The notes under the pieces were generated by a model. It had not been told where the DNA came from, made no database searches, and was given only the letters and a program-made list of their open reading frames with translations. Position numbers and translations under genes: made by a program. Positions 7,985 through 16,529 of a DNA stretch of 64,000 nt are shown here, one piece after another. Position 1 is the first letter of the stretch, and every line of letters begins with the position of its first letter. The DNA is taken from contig JBFWRK010000022.1 of assembly GCA_050248955.1 (NCBI GenBank), forward strand, positions 1 through 64,000, given 5' to 3'. Source of the stretch: JBFWRK01 sp050248955 (lineage in GTDB: Bacteria > Actinomycetota > Acidimicrobiia > Acidimicrobiales > Ilumatobacteraceae).

Positions 7985-8232
7985 TCCGGCCACTCTGCGC
8001 GCAGCTCATCGAGATAGCCTTCCGGATACAGCCCGGGGTGCCGGCCAGCCAGCTCATGCACGAGGCGACGGCGCCGACCCTGCCGCTCAGCGATCGTTTC
8101 TGCGCCGAGCTCGACCAGATGCCGTAGGACATCGGCGCGGCTCTCGCCGGGGTACAACGGAACGGCAGCGTCGATCGCCGCGGCAAGATCGTCGGTCTCG
8201 GTGAGGAGGTGTCGCTGACGGGTGGTCGGCAT
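7981..8232 (-). CDS. vapB: VapB-like antitoxin
   Basis: An 83-residue protein directly upstream of VapC and overlapping its start. The N-terminal half (about 1-55) resembles a ribbon-helix-helix regulator: MPTTRQRHLLTETDDLAAAI, then a helix ending ADVLRHLVELGAE. The charged C-terminal tail (LYPEGYLDELRAEWPE) is the likely toxin-binding peptide. An inverted repeat at 8241-8267, just before the start, is the probable autoregulatory operator. The exact antitoxin subfamily is not certain. Confidence 0.8.
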   Translation of the reverse strand: MPTTRQRHLLTETDDLAAAIDAAVPLYPGESRADVLRHLVELGAETIAERQGRRRRLVHELAGRHPGLYPEGYLDELRAEWPE

Positions 8233-8240
8233 GCGCGAAG

Positions 8241-8267
8241 TGTATCACCTCGTCTTAAGGTGCAACA
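8241..8267 (-). promoter_or_regulatory. Probable VapBC operator (inverted repeat)
   Basis: TGTATCACC at 8241-8249 and GGTGCAACA at 8259-8267 form an imperfect inverted repeat (seven of nine positions) nine bases upstream of the vapB start. Ribbon-helix-helix antitoxins usually repress from such sites. Binding is inferred. Confidence 0.55.
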
Positions 8268-8363
8268 CCGGCTCACCAGCCCCGCTGGACGAGGACCGGG
8301 ACGCCCTGGTCGTACGATCGCCAGAGGGGCGACAGGGACGGTGCGTCCGGACGGAGGCGGCTC

Positions 8364-9104
8364 GTGGACAGCGTGAAGCAAGCGAGCAAGCAGGAGTTGC
8401 AGCGGACCAATGGGGAAGAGGCACTGGCGGTTGCCTATGCCTACCTGCAGAAGGTCGTCGGGATCATCGCGTTCATCCTGCCGTTCGTCGTCGCCATCGG
8501 GGATCGCGTGCTCGACGATCAGGGGCTCCGTGGATCGATCAGTGCGTACTACTACGGGCGCACCGGCAACTACTTCGTCGGGAGCCTCTGCGCGCTCGGG
8601 GTCTTCTTCCTGTCCTACGACTATCGCCCCCGGCTGGATCGAGAGCTGGACAATCGTCTGAGCAACGTCGCCTTTCTCATGGCGATCGGGGTCGCGTTGT
8701 TGCCGACACCGAGCTCAGGCAGCAACGCAACTGGCGGCGAGAAGTGGGTCGGCTTCTTCCACCTCGTGTGCGCCGGCATCCTGTTCGGCCTGCTCGCGGT
8801 CTTCTCGCTGTATCAGTTCACGAAGACCGAGGGTGAGATGAAGCCGGGGATGAGCCTCGCTGACAAGCTCCGTCGATTCATCCGTACGAGGGCAGAGGTC
8901 CTCGCGACGATGACCCCGCGCAAGAAGCTCCGGAACAAGATCTACCGAACCTGTGGCTGGATCATCGTCGGTTGCATTGCCACGATCCTGCTCTCGAACG
9001 CATTTGATTGGGGCCTGCTGTTCTGGCTCGAGTCGATCGCAGTCGTCGCATTCGGGTTCTCGTGGTTGGTGAAAGGTGGGCTGCTCTGGGCAGATGAGGG
9101 TTGA
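8364..9104 (+). CDS. Multi-pass membrane protein, function unknown
   Basis: A 246-residue protein with about six hydrophobic segments (roughly 28-45, 68-86, 99-115, 126-147, 191-211 and 217-238). It has the pattern SISAYYYGRTGNYFVG followed by LCALGVFFLSYDY. This is typical of a widespread but uncharacterised bacterial membrane family in which a short extracellular loop SISAYYH precedes (R/N)xxFVG. The GTG start is supported by GGAGG nine bases upstream. It is a single gene, divergent from vapBC. No catalytic or transport motif is seen. Confidence 0.8.
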   Translation: MDSVKQASKQELQRTNGEEALAVAYAYLQKVVGIIAFILPFVVAIGDRVLDDQGLRGSISAYYYGRTGNYFVGSLCALGVFFLSYDYRPRLDRELDNRLSNVAFLMAIGVALLPTPSSGSNATGGEKWVGFFHLVCAGILFGLLAVFSLYQFTKTEGEMKPGMSLADKLRRFIRTRAEVLATMTPRKKLRNKIYRTCGWIIVGCIATILLSNAFDWGLLFWLESIAVVAFGFSWLVKGGLLWADEG

Positions 9105-9127
9105 ACGCCTCCGGCCGGGAACCGGCG

Positions 9128-9859
9128 TCAACCCGATTGGACGCGCCGGCGCAGCAGGTCGTGCACGCGCTCCCAGTGGAGCTCGGACGCCTGGCGCTGG
9201 TATCGCTCGGTGCCGGGAGGTGCGTAGCCGTGCACCGCGTCGGTGATGAAGTCGAGCGTGTACGGCACGTCGGCAGCAACGAGCGCATCGGTCATGACGG
9301 GAACGGTTTCGGGAGGCGCCGTCACATCGTTGTCGGCCCAACCGAGGTACAGCTCGGCGCGTACCGAGTCGAGTCCGAGATGTGGTGAGTCGGGGGTGTC
9401 ACGCACGAGCCAGGCTCCGTGGATGGATGCGGCTGCGGTGACCCGGCTCGGCAGCGATCGCGCGAGCGCGATGGCAAGACCGCCACTCATGCAGAAGCCG
9501 ACGACACCGACGTTCCCCGCGCGTGCGGCCGGATCACTCGCGGCGTGCTCCAGGAGCGCTTGCGCGTCACCGACGATGTTGGTCGGCGTGACGGTGGCCA
9601 TCAGCTCGCGCCGGGCATGCATGTCTTCATCGGACTGACCGAACTCCCGGAAGGGTCCGCCGCGGTAGAAGAGGTACGGCAGCATGACGTAGTACCCGGC
9701 TGTCGCCAGTCGTGACGCCATGTCCTTCAGCGCCGGCCTGATGCCGGGTGCGTCCATCAGGTACAACACGACCGGGTGAGGCCCGTCCACCTGAGGGTGG
9801 AAGATGAACGTCTTCATCGCCCCGTCCGGCGTCGTGATGTCGACCTCGCGTTCGATCAT
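9128..9859 (-). CDS. Dienelactone-hydrolase family protein
   Basis: A 243-residue alpha/beta hydrolase. The nucleophile elbow is GVVGFCMSGG with Cys123, and a late histidine in TDAVHGYAPPG completes the usual Cys-Asp-His triad. The opening IEREVDITTPDGAMKTFIF and the middle MDAPGIRPALKDMASRLA are typical of the DLH clade with GxCMSG. Family members hydrolyse lactones or esters, including dienelactone in chloroaromatic breakdown. No aromatic-degradation genes are adjacent, so the substrate is open. It converges with the membrane-protein gene. Confidence 0.87.
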   Translation of the reverse strand: MIEREVDITTPDGAMKTFIFHPQVDGPHPVVLYLMDAPGIRPALKDMASRLATAGYYVMLPYLFYRGGPFREFGQSDEDMHARRELMATVTPTNIVGDAQALLEHAASDPAARAGNVGVVGFCMSGGLAIALARSLPSRVTAAASIHGAWLVRDTPDSPHLGLDSVRAELYLGWADNDVTAPPETVPVMTDALVAADVPYTLDFITDAVHGYAPPGTERYQRQASELHWERVHDLLRRRVQSG

Positions 9860-9903
9860 GGCGTCATGGCTACTACCGGATCGGACGTGACCTCAACCGG
9901 GGT

Positions 9904-10827
9904 TCACGAGCGGGCGAACCGGCGCGTGGCCAGCGTCGCGAAGAGCACGACGATCGCGACGGCCCACAGCACCGCCCGCACGGTGAACCAGGCGGCAGTG
10001 TGACCGAGCACCGCCTCGGCCTGATCGCCCAGGGTCAGCGCCCGCACTGCGCCGATCATCGTCGTGACCGGCTGGTGCTCGGCGAACGGCTGCAACCAAC
10101 CCGGCATCGAGGCCACGGGCACGTAGGCGCTCGACACGAAGACGAACGGGAACGTCATGAACGACATGCCTTGCGCAGCCTGTGCCGAACCGGACACCAG
10201 ACCGATGTAGATCATCGGCCAGGTGAACGCGGCGCCGAAGAGGACGATCAGGCCGAACGCGGCGAGCGAGGCGGGCACACCGCCGTGGAAGCGGAAGCCG
10301 GTCGCGAAGCCGAGCGCGAGGGTGATCGTTGCACCCCAGGCGACGAGGATCGTGTCGGCGACCGAGCGGCCGAGGAGCGTCGCCGAGCGAGGGATCGGCA
10401 ACGAGCGCAGACGGTCGAACAGCCCGCTCTCGATGTCGTCGGCGACCCCGACCGCGCCGGTCGCGAACAGCCCGGTGCCGACCGCCATCGCGGGGATGAG
10501 GTAGTCGGCGTACGCGACGGTGCCGGTCTGGATGGCGCCGCCGAAGACGTAGCGGAAGATGAGGATGAACATCGCCGAGGTCAGCGCGCCGACGACGATG
10601 AGCTGTGGTGTGCGCCAGAACTGGCGCAGGGTGCGGCCGGCGACGGTCATCGCGGCCGCACCGATGCCGGCGTGACCGGGTGGCGCGGTGAGGGCGGGGA
10701 TCGTGTGCATCGGTGACACCGGTTCGGGATCGCTGCCGAGGCTCGGGAACATGATCGTGGACATCGGGGTGTGCTCCGTTTCGTCTGGTGTGGTCGTGGC
10801 AGGGTTGATGGCGGCGAGACGGCTCAC
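9904..10827 (-). CDS. ABC-2 type exporter permease (DrrB-like)
   Basis: An integral membrane partner of the upstream ATPase. After a cytoplasmic leader and RTLRQFWRTPQLIVVG it has six hydrophobic segments between about residues 70 and 300. It carries the ABC-2 features DDIESGLFDRLRSLPIPR and a late SSAYVPVASMPGWLQPFAEHQP, both common in daunorubicin-type exporters. I choose the GTG at 10827, which overlaps the ATPase stop as GTGA; ATG 10764 is possible. It probably exports a hydrophobic compound or antibiotic under control of the divergent WYL regulator. Confidence 0.88.
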   Translation of the reverse strand: MSRLAAINPATTTPDETEHTPMSTIMFPSLGSDPEPVSPMHTIPALTAPPGHAGIGAAAMTVAGRTLRQFWRTPQLIVVGALTSAMFILIFRYVFGGAIQTGTVAYADYLIPAMAVGTGLFATGAVGVADDIESGLFDRLRSLPIPRSATLLGRSVADTILVAWGATITLALGFATGFRFHGGVPASLAAFGLIVLFGAAFTWPMIYIGLVSGSAQAAQGMSFMTFPFVFVSSAYVPVASMPGWLQPFAEHQPVTTMIGAVRALTLGDQAEAVLGHTAAWFTVRAVLWAVAIVVLFATLATRRFARS

Positions 10828-11795
10828 GCGGCCTCCGCCGTGTCGCTGCCGGTGAGCGTGAGGAAGACCTCGTCGAGCGTCGGCCGGCGTACGCCGATGT
10901 CGTCGATCGCGAGGCATCGTTCGGCGAGCACGCGCACTGCCTCGGTCAGGCGATCGGCACCATCGACCGGGACCGCGACCCGGCGGGTCGGTGTGTCGAC
11001 GCGTGGTGTCTCGACGCCGAGCGCCGCCAGCACGTCGTGCACGTCACTGACGTCGTCGGCGTGGCGCACACGCACTTCGACCACGTCTCGGCCGGCGAGC
11101 CCCTTCAGCTCCTCCGGCGTGCCGGTGGCGATCGCCCGGCCGTGGTCGACGATCGTGATCTGGTCGGCGAGCTGATCCGCCTCCTCGAGGTACTGCGTGG
11201 TCAACAGCACATCGGTGCCCATTCGCACGAGCGACCTGACCGCGTCCCACAGCTCGATCCGGCTCCGCGGGTCGAGCCCGGTGGTGGGCTCGTCGAGGAG
11301 CAGCAGCCGGGGTGCCCCGACGAGGCTTGCGCCGAGGTCGAGGCGGCGGCGCATGCCGCCGGAGTAGCCACGCACCAATCGATCGGCGTCCTCGTCGAGT
11401 CCGATCTGGTCGAGCACCGCGGTCGCGGCCGCCCTCGCGCCGCGCCTGCCGTGGCCGAACAGGCGAGCAACCATGACCAGGTTCTCGCGGCCCGTCATCG
11501 CCGGTTCGACCGCGGCGTGCTGCCCGGCGAGACCGATGACCCTCCGCACCCGCTCGGGGTGCCTGCCGGCGTCGATCCCGGCGACGGTGAGCTGTCCGGC
11601 ATCAGGCCTCAACAGCGTCGCCACGGCGCGCACGAGCGTCGACTTGCCGGCGCCGTTCGGTCCGAGCACGGCGGTCACCTGGCCTGCACGGGCGGTGAGG
11701 TCGAGCCCCGCCAGCGCCTGGACCTCGCCCTTCTTGCCGTACCGCTTGGTGAGGCCGACGGCCTCGATGATGTTGGAGCTGTCTGACGAGTTCAT
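10824..11795 (-). CDS. ABC transporter ATP-binding protein (DrrA-like)
   Basis: A 323-residue ATPase. Walker A GPNGAGKST is at 45-53, followed by the Q-loop LAGQHAAVE, the signature YSGGMRRRL, Walker B LLLLDEPTTGLD and the H-loop TTQYLEEAD. The C-terminal extension of about 90 residues ending RRPTLDEVFLTLTG is characteristic of DrrA-type drug exporters. It is translationally coupled to the permease. The start at 11795 (MNSSDSSN) is preferred because the longer frame runs back through the regulator's promoter. Confidence 0.92.
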   Translation of the reverse strand: MNSSDSSNIIEAVGLTKRYGKKGEVQALAGLDLTARAGQVTAVLGPNGAGKSTLVRAVATLLRPDAGQLTVAGIDAGRHPERVRRVIGLAGQHAAVEPAMTGRENLVMVARLFGHGRRGARAAATAVLDQIGLDEDADRLVRGYSGGMRRRLDLGASLVGAPRLLLLDEPTTGLDPRSRIELWDAVRSLVRMGTDVLLTTQYLEEADQLADQITIVDHGRAIATGTPEELKGLAGRDVVEVRVRHADDVSDVHDVLAALGVETPRVDTPTRRVAVPVDGADRLTEAVRVLAERCLAIDDIGVRRPTLDEVFLTLTGSDTAEAA

Positions 11796-11815
11796 GACGG
11801 CATCATCCGCGCCCG

Positions 11816-11838
11816 AACTGGCCACCTGTTGACCAGTT
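11816..11838. promoter_or_regulatory. Inverted repeat operator between exporter and WYL regulator
   Basis: AACTGGCCA and TGACCAGTT form nine-base arms with one mismatch around a five-base spacer. The site lies 20 bases upstream of each divergent start, a natural position for the WYL regulator to control both directions. Binding is inferred. Confidence 0.6.
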
Positions 11839-11857
11839 TCCCTGAGAACATGGAGCC

Positions 11858-12826
11858 ATGCGCGCCGATCGCCTCGTGGCAACCCTGCTCTTCCTCCAGT
11901 CACGCGGACGGGTGACCGCCACCGAGGTGGCGGAGGAGCTGGAGGTGTCGATACGCACCGCCCGGCGTGACCTCGAGGCGCTGTCGATCGCCGGCATCCC
12001 CGTGTACTCGCAGGCAGGCCGAGGCGGGGGGTGGTCGCTGATCGGCGGCGCGCGCACCGATCTCAGCGGGCTCACCGCCGCGGAGGCGCGCACGCTCTTC
12101 CTCATCGCCGGGCCGTCGTCGGCGGTGACGCCGGAGGCGAAGGCTGCGCTGCGCAAGCTCGTCCAGGCGCTGCCCGCAACGTTCCGGGCAGAGGCCGAGA
12201 AGGCGGCGTCGGCGATCGTGCTCGACCCGGCGCGCTGGGGTGACACAGCGCCACCCACGCCACCGCACCTGGAGGCGCTGCAGCAGGCCGTCGTGCAGGG
12301 CGTGCAGGTGCGCCTCGGCTACAGCGACCGCTCCCGCGCCGTGACCGAGCGCACGGTGCACCCACTCGGCCTCGTGGCGAAAGGCTCCGTGTGGTACCTG
12401 GTCGCGGACACCGACGCCGGCATGCGCACGTTCCGCGTGTGGCGGGTGCAGTCCGTCGAGCTCACCGACGAGCCAGTGGTCCGGCCACCCGGGTTCGATC
12501 TCGCCGAGACCTGGCAGGGTGTTGTCGCTGCGATGGACGAGCGTCGCGGTTCGACGCGGGTGAGGGCGCTCGCCGATCCGTCGATCGTTCGCTGGATGCG
12601 CGGGCACTTCGGCACGATGCTGTCGGTCGGCGAGGCTGTTGCGGACGGCCGCATCGCGCTCGACATCGGCTTCGGTGCCACGCAACACGCGGCGTTCGAG
12701 CTCGCCGGGTACAGCTCGGGGTTGGAGGTGATCGATCCGCCCGAGGTGCGTAGTGAGCTGGCAGCCATCGGCCGCCGCCTCGTGGACTGCTACGGGACTG
12801 CGGAGAACCGCACCGGCATCGCGTGA
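11858..12826 (+). CDS. WYL-domain transcriptional regulator (YafY type)
   Basis: A 322-residue regulator with an N-terminal DeoR-like winged helix (MRADRLVATLLFLQ, TATEVAEELEVSIRTARRDL, PVYSQAGRGGGWSL). A WYL ligand-binding domain follows, with the WYL-like signature GSVWYLVADTDAGMRTFRVWRV near residues 170-195, and a WCX-type C-terminal extension. Such proteins act as ligand-responsive repressors, often of divergent exporters. It sits head-to-head with the DrrAB-like exporter across a clear inverted repeat. Its 3' end overlaps the convergent P450 gene by 37 bases. Confidence 0.88.
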   Translation: MRADRLVATLLFLQSRGRVTATEVAEELEVSIRTARRDLEALSIAGIPVYSQAGRGGGWSLIGGARTDLSGLTAAEARTLFLIAGPSSAVTPEAKAALRKLVQALPATFRAEAEKAASAIVLDPARWGDTAPPTPPHLEALQQAVVQGVQVRLGYSDRSRAVTERTVHPLGLVAKGSVWYLVADTDAGMRTFRVWRVQSVELTDEPVVRPPGFDLAETWQGVVAAMDERRGSTRVRALADPSIVRWMRGHFGTMLSVGEAVADGRIALDIGFGATQHAAFELAGYSSGLEVIDPPEVRSELAAIGRRLVDCYGTAENRTGIA

Positions 12827-13989
12827 TAGCCGGCGATGAAGTTCGATTGCATCAGCTCGACCGGTCCGTCCGGCTCGAGATCGGGCAGGCGCGTCAGCAC
12901 CTCGCGCAACATCGCGTCGATCTCCAGCCGAGCGAGATGGACGCCGAGGCAGAGGTGCGGGCCGCCACCACCGAACGCGAGGTGTGGGTTCGGGTCGCGG
13001 CCGAGGTCCAGTCGCGTCGGGTCGTCGAAGACGTCGCTGTCGAAGTTGGCTGCGCCGTACCAGACGACGACCTTCTCGCCGGCCGCGATCCGCTGACCGG
13101 CGAGCTCGGTGTCGTGCGTCGCCGTGCGCCGGAAGTGGGCAACGGGGCTCGCGTAGCGGAGGAACTCCTCGATCGCGGTCGGCAGCAGCCTGTCGAGGTC
13201 GGCCTGCAGTCGCTGCCGCTCGTCGGGGTTGCGGAACAGCAGGTCGACGGCGGCCGACAGCAAGTTGCGCGTCGTGTCGCCGCCGGCGTTCACGAGGAGC
13301 AGGAAGAACCACTGGATCTCCTCGTCCGTGAGACGCTCGCCGTCGACCTCGGCCTGGACGATCTGGGTCATGAGGTCGTCGCCCGGTTCGACTCGCTTGC
13401 GCGCCGCAGTCGCACCGGCGTACTCGAGCATCTCCATGATCGCTTCGATCTGCCGGATCCTCGCCTCGTCGTCCTCCGCGGTCGAGTGCATGATCTCCGT
13501 GAGCTCGTAGAGCCGGATCGCGTCGTCCGGGGGGATGCCCATGAGCTCCCCGACGAGCGACGACGGCATCCGCCCGGCGAGATCGGCGACGAAGTCGCAC
13601 GCGCCGCGCCCGCTCACGTCGTCGACGATCTCGCTCGCGAGCTGGTGGATCCTGGGCGTCAGCAGCCCGATGTTGCGCGGCAGGAACGGCTGACTGACGA
13701 GGCGCCGGAACCGGAGGTGGCGAGGATCGTCCATGTTCAGCATCATCAGCCGCTGCGCGGCGAGCCCCGCGTCGTCGGCGTCGGGGATCATCACGCCGCC
13801 TGCCTCGGAGGAGAACGTCTGCGGCGTGCGCGAGACGTGGCGCACGTCCTCGTAGCGCGTGACCGCCCAGAAGCCCGGACCGTCCGGCTCCTCGTGCCAG
13901 TGCACCGGCGAGTGTGCACGGAGCCAGTCGTACTGCGCGTGGGGATGACCTCCCACCCAGCTCGACGGCGACAGCAGATCGATGTGCAT
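12790..13989 (-). CDS. Cytochrome P450
   Basis: A 399-residue soluble bacterial P450. The I-helix motif is LLLVNAGGDTTRNL, the ExxR pair is EEFLRYASPV, and the haem-binding loop is FGGGGPHLCLGVHLARLE with its axial Cys. The sequence recalls the CYP124/125/142 group that oxidises methyl-branched lipids and sterol side chains, but the subfamily is a guess. No ferredoxin is coupled to it. It lies next to a sulfatase, an LLM oxidoreductase and an acyl-CoA ligase in mixed orientations, consistent with a lipid or terpenoid breakdown region. Confidence 0.92.
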   Translation of the reverse strand: MHIDLLSPSSWVGGHPHAQYDWLRAHSPVHWHEEPDGPGFWAVTRYEDVRHVSRTPQTFSSEAGGVMIPDADDAGLAAQRLMMLNMDDPRHLRFRRLVSQPFLPRNIGLLTPRIHQLASEIVDDVSGRGACDFVADLAGRMPSSLVGELMGIPPDDAIRLYELTEIMHSTAEDDEARIRQIEAIMEMLEYAGATAARKRVEPGDDLMTQIVQAEVDGERLTDEEIQWFFLLLVNAGGDTTRNLLSAAVDLLFRNPDERQRLQADLDRLLPTAIEEFLRYASPVAHFRRTATHDTELAGQRIAAGEKVVVWYGAANFDSDVFDDPTRLDLGRDPNPHLAFGGGGPHLCLGVHLARLEIDAMLREVLTRLPDLEPDGPVELMQSNFIAGYHAMPVRFSAVP

Positions 13990-14023
13990 CGCGTGATGGT
14001 GCCAGAGCGCCGGGGCGCTTCGA

Positions 14024-16336
14024 TCACTCGAAGCGCGCGCCCATCTCCTTCAGCACGTCGAGGAACCGCTCCCCGGCGTCGGGCGCGAGCTCGCCGGGCT
14101 CGTAGCGCACCCACGCCAGGTCACCGGTGAACGGGAACGGCCCCTCGCGCTCGTAGAGCTCCCAGCAGACCGGCGAACGGCGGTCGATGCCGACGTCGAT
14201 GCCCTCGAACGGCGCCATCGGGAAGAGCATTGCGAGGCCGTCGAGGCGGGCGCGCAGCGTGCCGTCCACCCCAAGCGCGAGGTGCCATCGGAAGTTGCCC
14301 GGTGCCTCGATCGCGAGCGTGACGATGTGCTCGCCGGGAGCGATGGCACCGCCATCGAGCGTGTGCAGCCGACCGTGGCCATCGTTGTGGATCGCGAACA
14401 CACGGTCGTCGTCGATGTACACCGCGTACCCGCCGCCCTGGTCGCCGTGGGCGAGGAGCACGCCCCGATCGCCCCCCTCGACGGTGAGCGCGATCGTGAT
14501 CGTGCAGGACCGGAACCAGATCAGCCGCGAGCTGCGCCACCGGTCGAGCGTCGGCGTGCCCGGCCAGAGCGTGACCGGCTGCTCGAAGACGCTGTCGTGT
14601 GGCGGCCGGACGACCCATCGCCAGGCCGAGCCCTCGTCGAGCGGGTACACCTGGTTCTCGCGAGCGGCTGCGGTGAACCGCGCTGCGATCTCGGCGACCT
14701 TGTCGGGGTGCGCCGCAGCGAGGTTGTTCGTCTCTGTCGGGTCGATGCGCAGGTCGTACAGCTCCCAGTCGGCGTCGGCGAACGGCGTCTGGCGCTCGCG
14801 CCGAGTGACGATCTCCCAGCCGTCGGCATAGAAGCCGAGGTTGCCCTGCAGCTCGTAGTACTGCTCGCGACGGAGCTCCTCGTGCTCGCCGTCGCGTAGC
14901 AGCGGTGCCAGCGAGCCTCCGTTCATCGGCTTCATCGGTCGACCGTCGCGCTCGCCGGGGGGCCGCAACCCGATGAGGTCGAGCACCGTCGGCAGCACGT
15001 CGACGCAGTGGCCGTACTGGGCTCGCGTCGTGCCGGCCTGTCCCTCGAGGCCGGCCGGCCAGTGCCAGATGCAGGGCACCTGATGTCCGCCGGCATGGGT
15101 GTTGCACTTGTAGAGCCGGAACGGCGTGTTCGATGCCATCGCCCAGCCGCGCGGGTAGTGGCTCATCGTCCGCGGTGATCCGATGAAATCGATCCGGGCG
15201 GCGTCGAGCTCGACGTCGCCGACGTCGGCGCCGAGACGGAGGTGCGAGTAGTAGTTCGTCGTACCGGTCGACTGCCCCTCGCGGCTGGCGCCGTTGTCCG
15301 ACAGGAACACGAGGACCGTGTTCTCCCACTCGCCCATCGTCTCGAGCGTGGCGCGCAACTTCCCGACGCTCTGATCGAGCTCGTCGACCATCGCCGCGTA
15401 GACCGCCATGTAGCGGGCGAAGACAGCCTGCTCGGTGCCGGAGAGCTCGTCCCACGGCGTCACGTCGTCGCCTGGCTCGCTGTTGCGCGGTGGGAGGACG
15501 GTGCCCGGTTCCAGGAGGCCGAGCTCGATCTGACGCTCGTGGCGACGACGGCGGATCTCGTCCCAGCCGACCGCGTAGACGCTCTCGTAGCGCTCGATGT
15601 CCTCGGCCTTGGCGACGAGCGGTGCGTGGGCCGCGCCGTGGGCGAGGTACAGGAAGAACGGCTGGAGCGGGTTCGCCGCCTTGCGCTCCTTGACGAACGT
15701 GATCGCCCGGTCGGTGAGGTCGTCGGTGAGAAAGTAGCCCTCGGGGTACGCGTCGCGCTCGACGGCGTGGTTGTCGTCGATGAGCTGATGCGGATGGTGC
15801 AGGTTCGTGAAGCCCTCGAGGAAGCCGTAGTAGCGCTCGAAGCCGCGCTGCACCGGCCAGGAGTGCTTCGGCCCGGCCGCCGAGCAGTCGGCGTCGCGGC
15901 AGAGGTGCCACTTGCCGACGGCGAGCGTCGCGTATCCCGCGTCGCGGAGGATCTCGGCTGCGGTCGCGACGTTCGCTGCGAGCTCGCCGCGATAGCCCGG
16001 GTATCCGGGGTCGTCCTGGCTGACGTGACCGACACCGGCGGCGTGAGCGTTCACGCCCGTGAGCAGCGCTGCCCGTGTGGGAGAGCACATCGGGTTGACG
16101 TGGAAGTTCGCGAAGCGGATGCCGCCGGCCGCCAACCGGTCGAGGTTCGGCGTGCGGATCTCACCGCCGTAGCAGCCGAGATCGGAGAACCCGACGTCGT
16201 CGACGAGCACGATCACGATGTTCGGGGCGCCGTCCGGTGGCGTCGGCCGCGCCGGCCAGCTCGGCTCCGACCCGGCCATCGTGCGCCCGATCCGCCCCTC
16301 GAACCCCGCGTACGGCGCGGTCGACTCGTCCCCCAC
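14024..16336 (-). CDS. Arylsulfatase-type sulfatase with C-terminal extension
   Basis: A 770-residue sulfatase. Metal-binding Asp46-Asp47 lie in VIVLVDDVGFSDLG. The formylglycine motif CSPTRAALLTG has its modified Cys at 84. Further conserved elements are GKWHL and LVFLSDNGAS. The last 200 or so residues form a separate beta-rich domain seen in large arylsulfatases. No export signal is visible, so it may act in the cytoplasm. A dedicated formylglycine-generating enzyme is not in the window. It hydrolyses sulfate esters; the neighbours suggest a lipid-like or xenobiotic sulfate. Confidence 0.92.
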   Translation of the reverse strand: MGDESTAPYAGFEGRIGRTMAGSEPSWPARPTPPDGAPNIVIVLVDDVGFSDLGCYGGEIRTPNLDRLAAGGIRFANFHVNPMCSPTRAALLTGVNAHAAGVGHVSQDDPGYPGYRGELAANVATAAEILRDAGYATLAVGKWHLCRDADCSAAGPKHSWPVQRGFERYYGFLEGFTNLHHPHQLIDDNHAVERDAYPEGYFLTDDLTDRAITFVKERKAANPLQPFFLYLAHGAAHAPLVAKAEDIERYESVYAVGWDEIRRRRHERQIELGLLEPGTVLPPRNSEPGDDVTPWDELSGTEQAVFARYMAVYAAMVDELDQSVGKLRATLETMGEWENTVLVFLSDNGASREGQSTGTTNYYSHLRLGADVGDVELDAARIDFIGSPRTMSHYPRGWAMASNTPFRLYKCNTHAGGHQVPCIWHWPAGLEGQAGTTRAQYGHCVDVLPTVLDLIGLRPPGERDGRPMKPMNGGSLAPLLRDGEHEELRREQYYELQGNLGFYADGWEIVTRRERQTPFADADWELYDLRIDPTETNNLAAAHPDKVAEIAARFTAAARENQVYPLDEGSAWRWVVRPPHDSVFEQPVTLWPGTPTLDRWRSSRLIWFRSCTITIALTVEGGDRGVLLAHGDQGGGYAVYIDDDRVFAIHNDGHGRLHTLDGGAIAPGEHIVTLAIEAPGNFRWHLALGVDGTLRARLDGLAMLFPMAPFEGIDVGIDRRSPVCWELYEREGPFPFTGDLAWVRYEPGELAPDAGERFLDVLKEMGARFE

Positions 16337-16391
16337 GGCGGGGAATCTACTGCCCGATCCGATCCGCTTCTCTGTTCACCCACGTCCCCCA

Positions 16392-16480
16392 ACCCGATCT
16401 CAGCTCAGCCCCGGACCGGAGACGTCCGGGGGTGAGCAGAGATCGGGTCGGGGGTGGGGGTGCGGCGGTGAGCAGAGATC
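16392..16480. repeat. REP-like inverted and direct repeat between divergent genes
   Basis: Arms at 16392-16410 and 16431-16448 are complementary with about two mismatches and enclose a second small hairpin (CCGGA-gacg-TCCGG). The segment GTGAGCAGAGATC is then repeated directly at 16468-16480, 36 bases on. A related arrangement occurs at 61186-61302. It sits between the sulfatase and LLM promoters and could be a REP-type element or a shared operator. Confidence 0.6.
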
Positions 16481-16529
16481 CGGTTGTGGCAGTATGTGAC
16501 GAGTCGTCAGATTCGTTGTGGGGGACGGG

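Noticed and set aside
14121..16088. 655-codon frame overlapping the sulfatase on the same strand
   Set aside because: Out-of-frame shadow; the sulfatase frame has all catalytic motifs.
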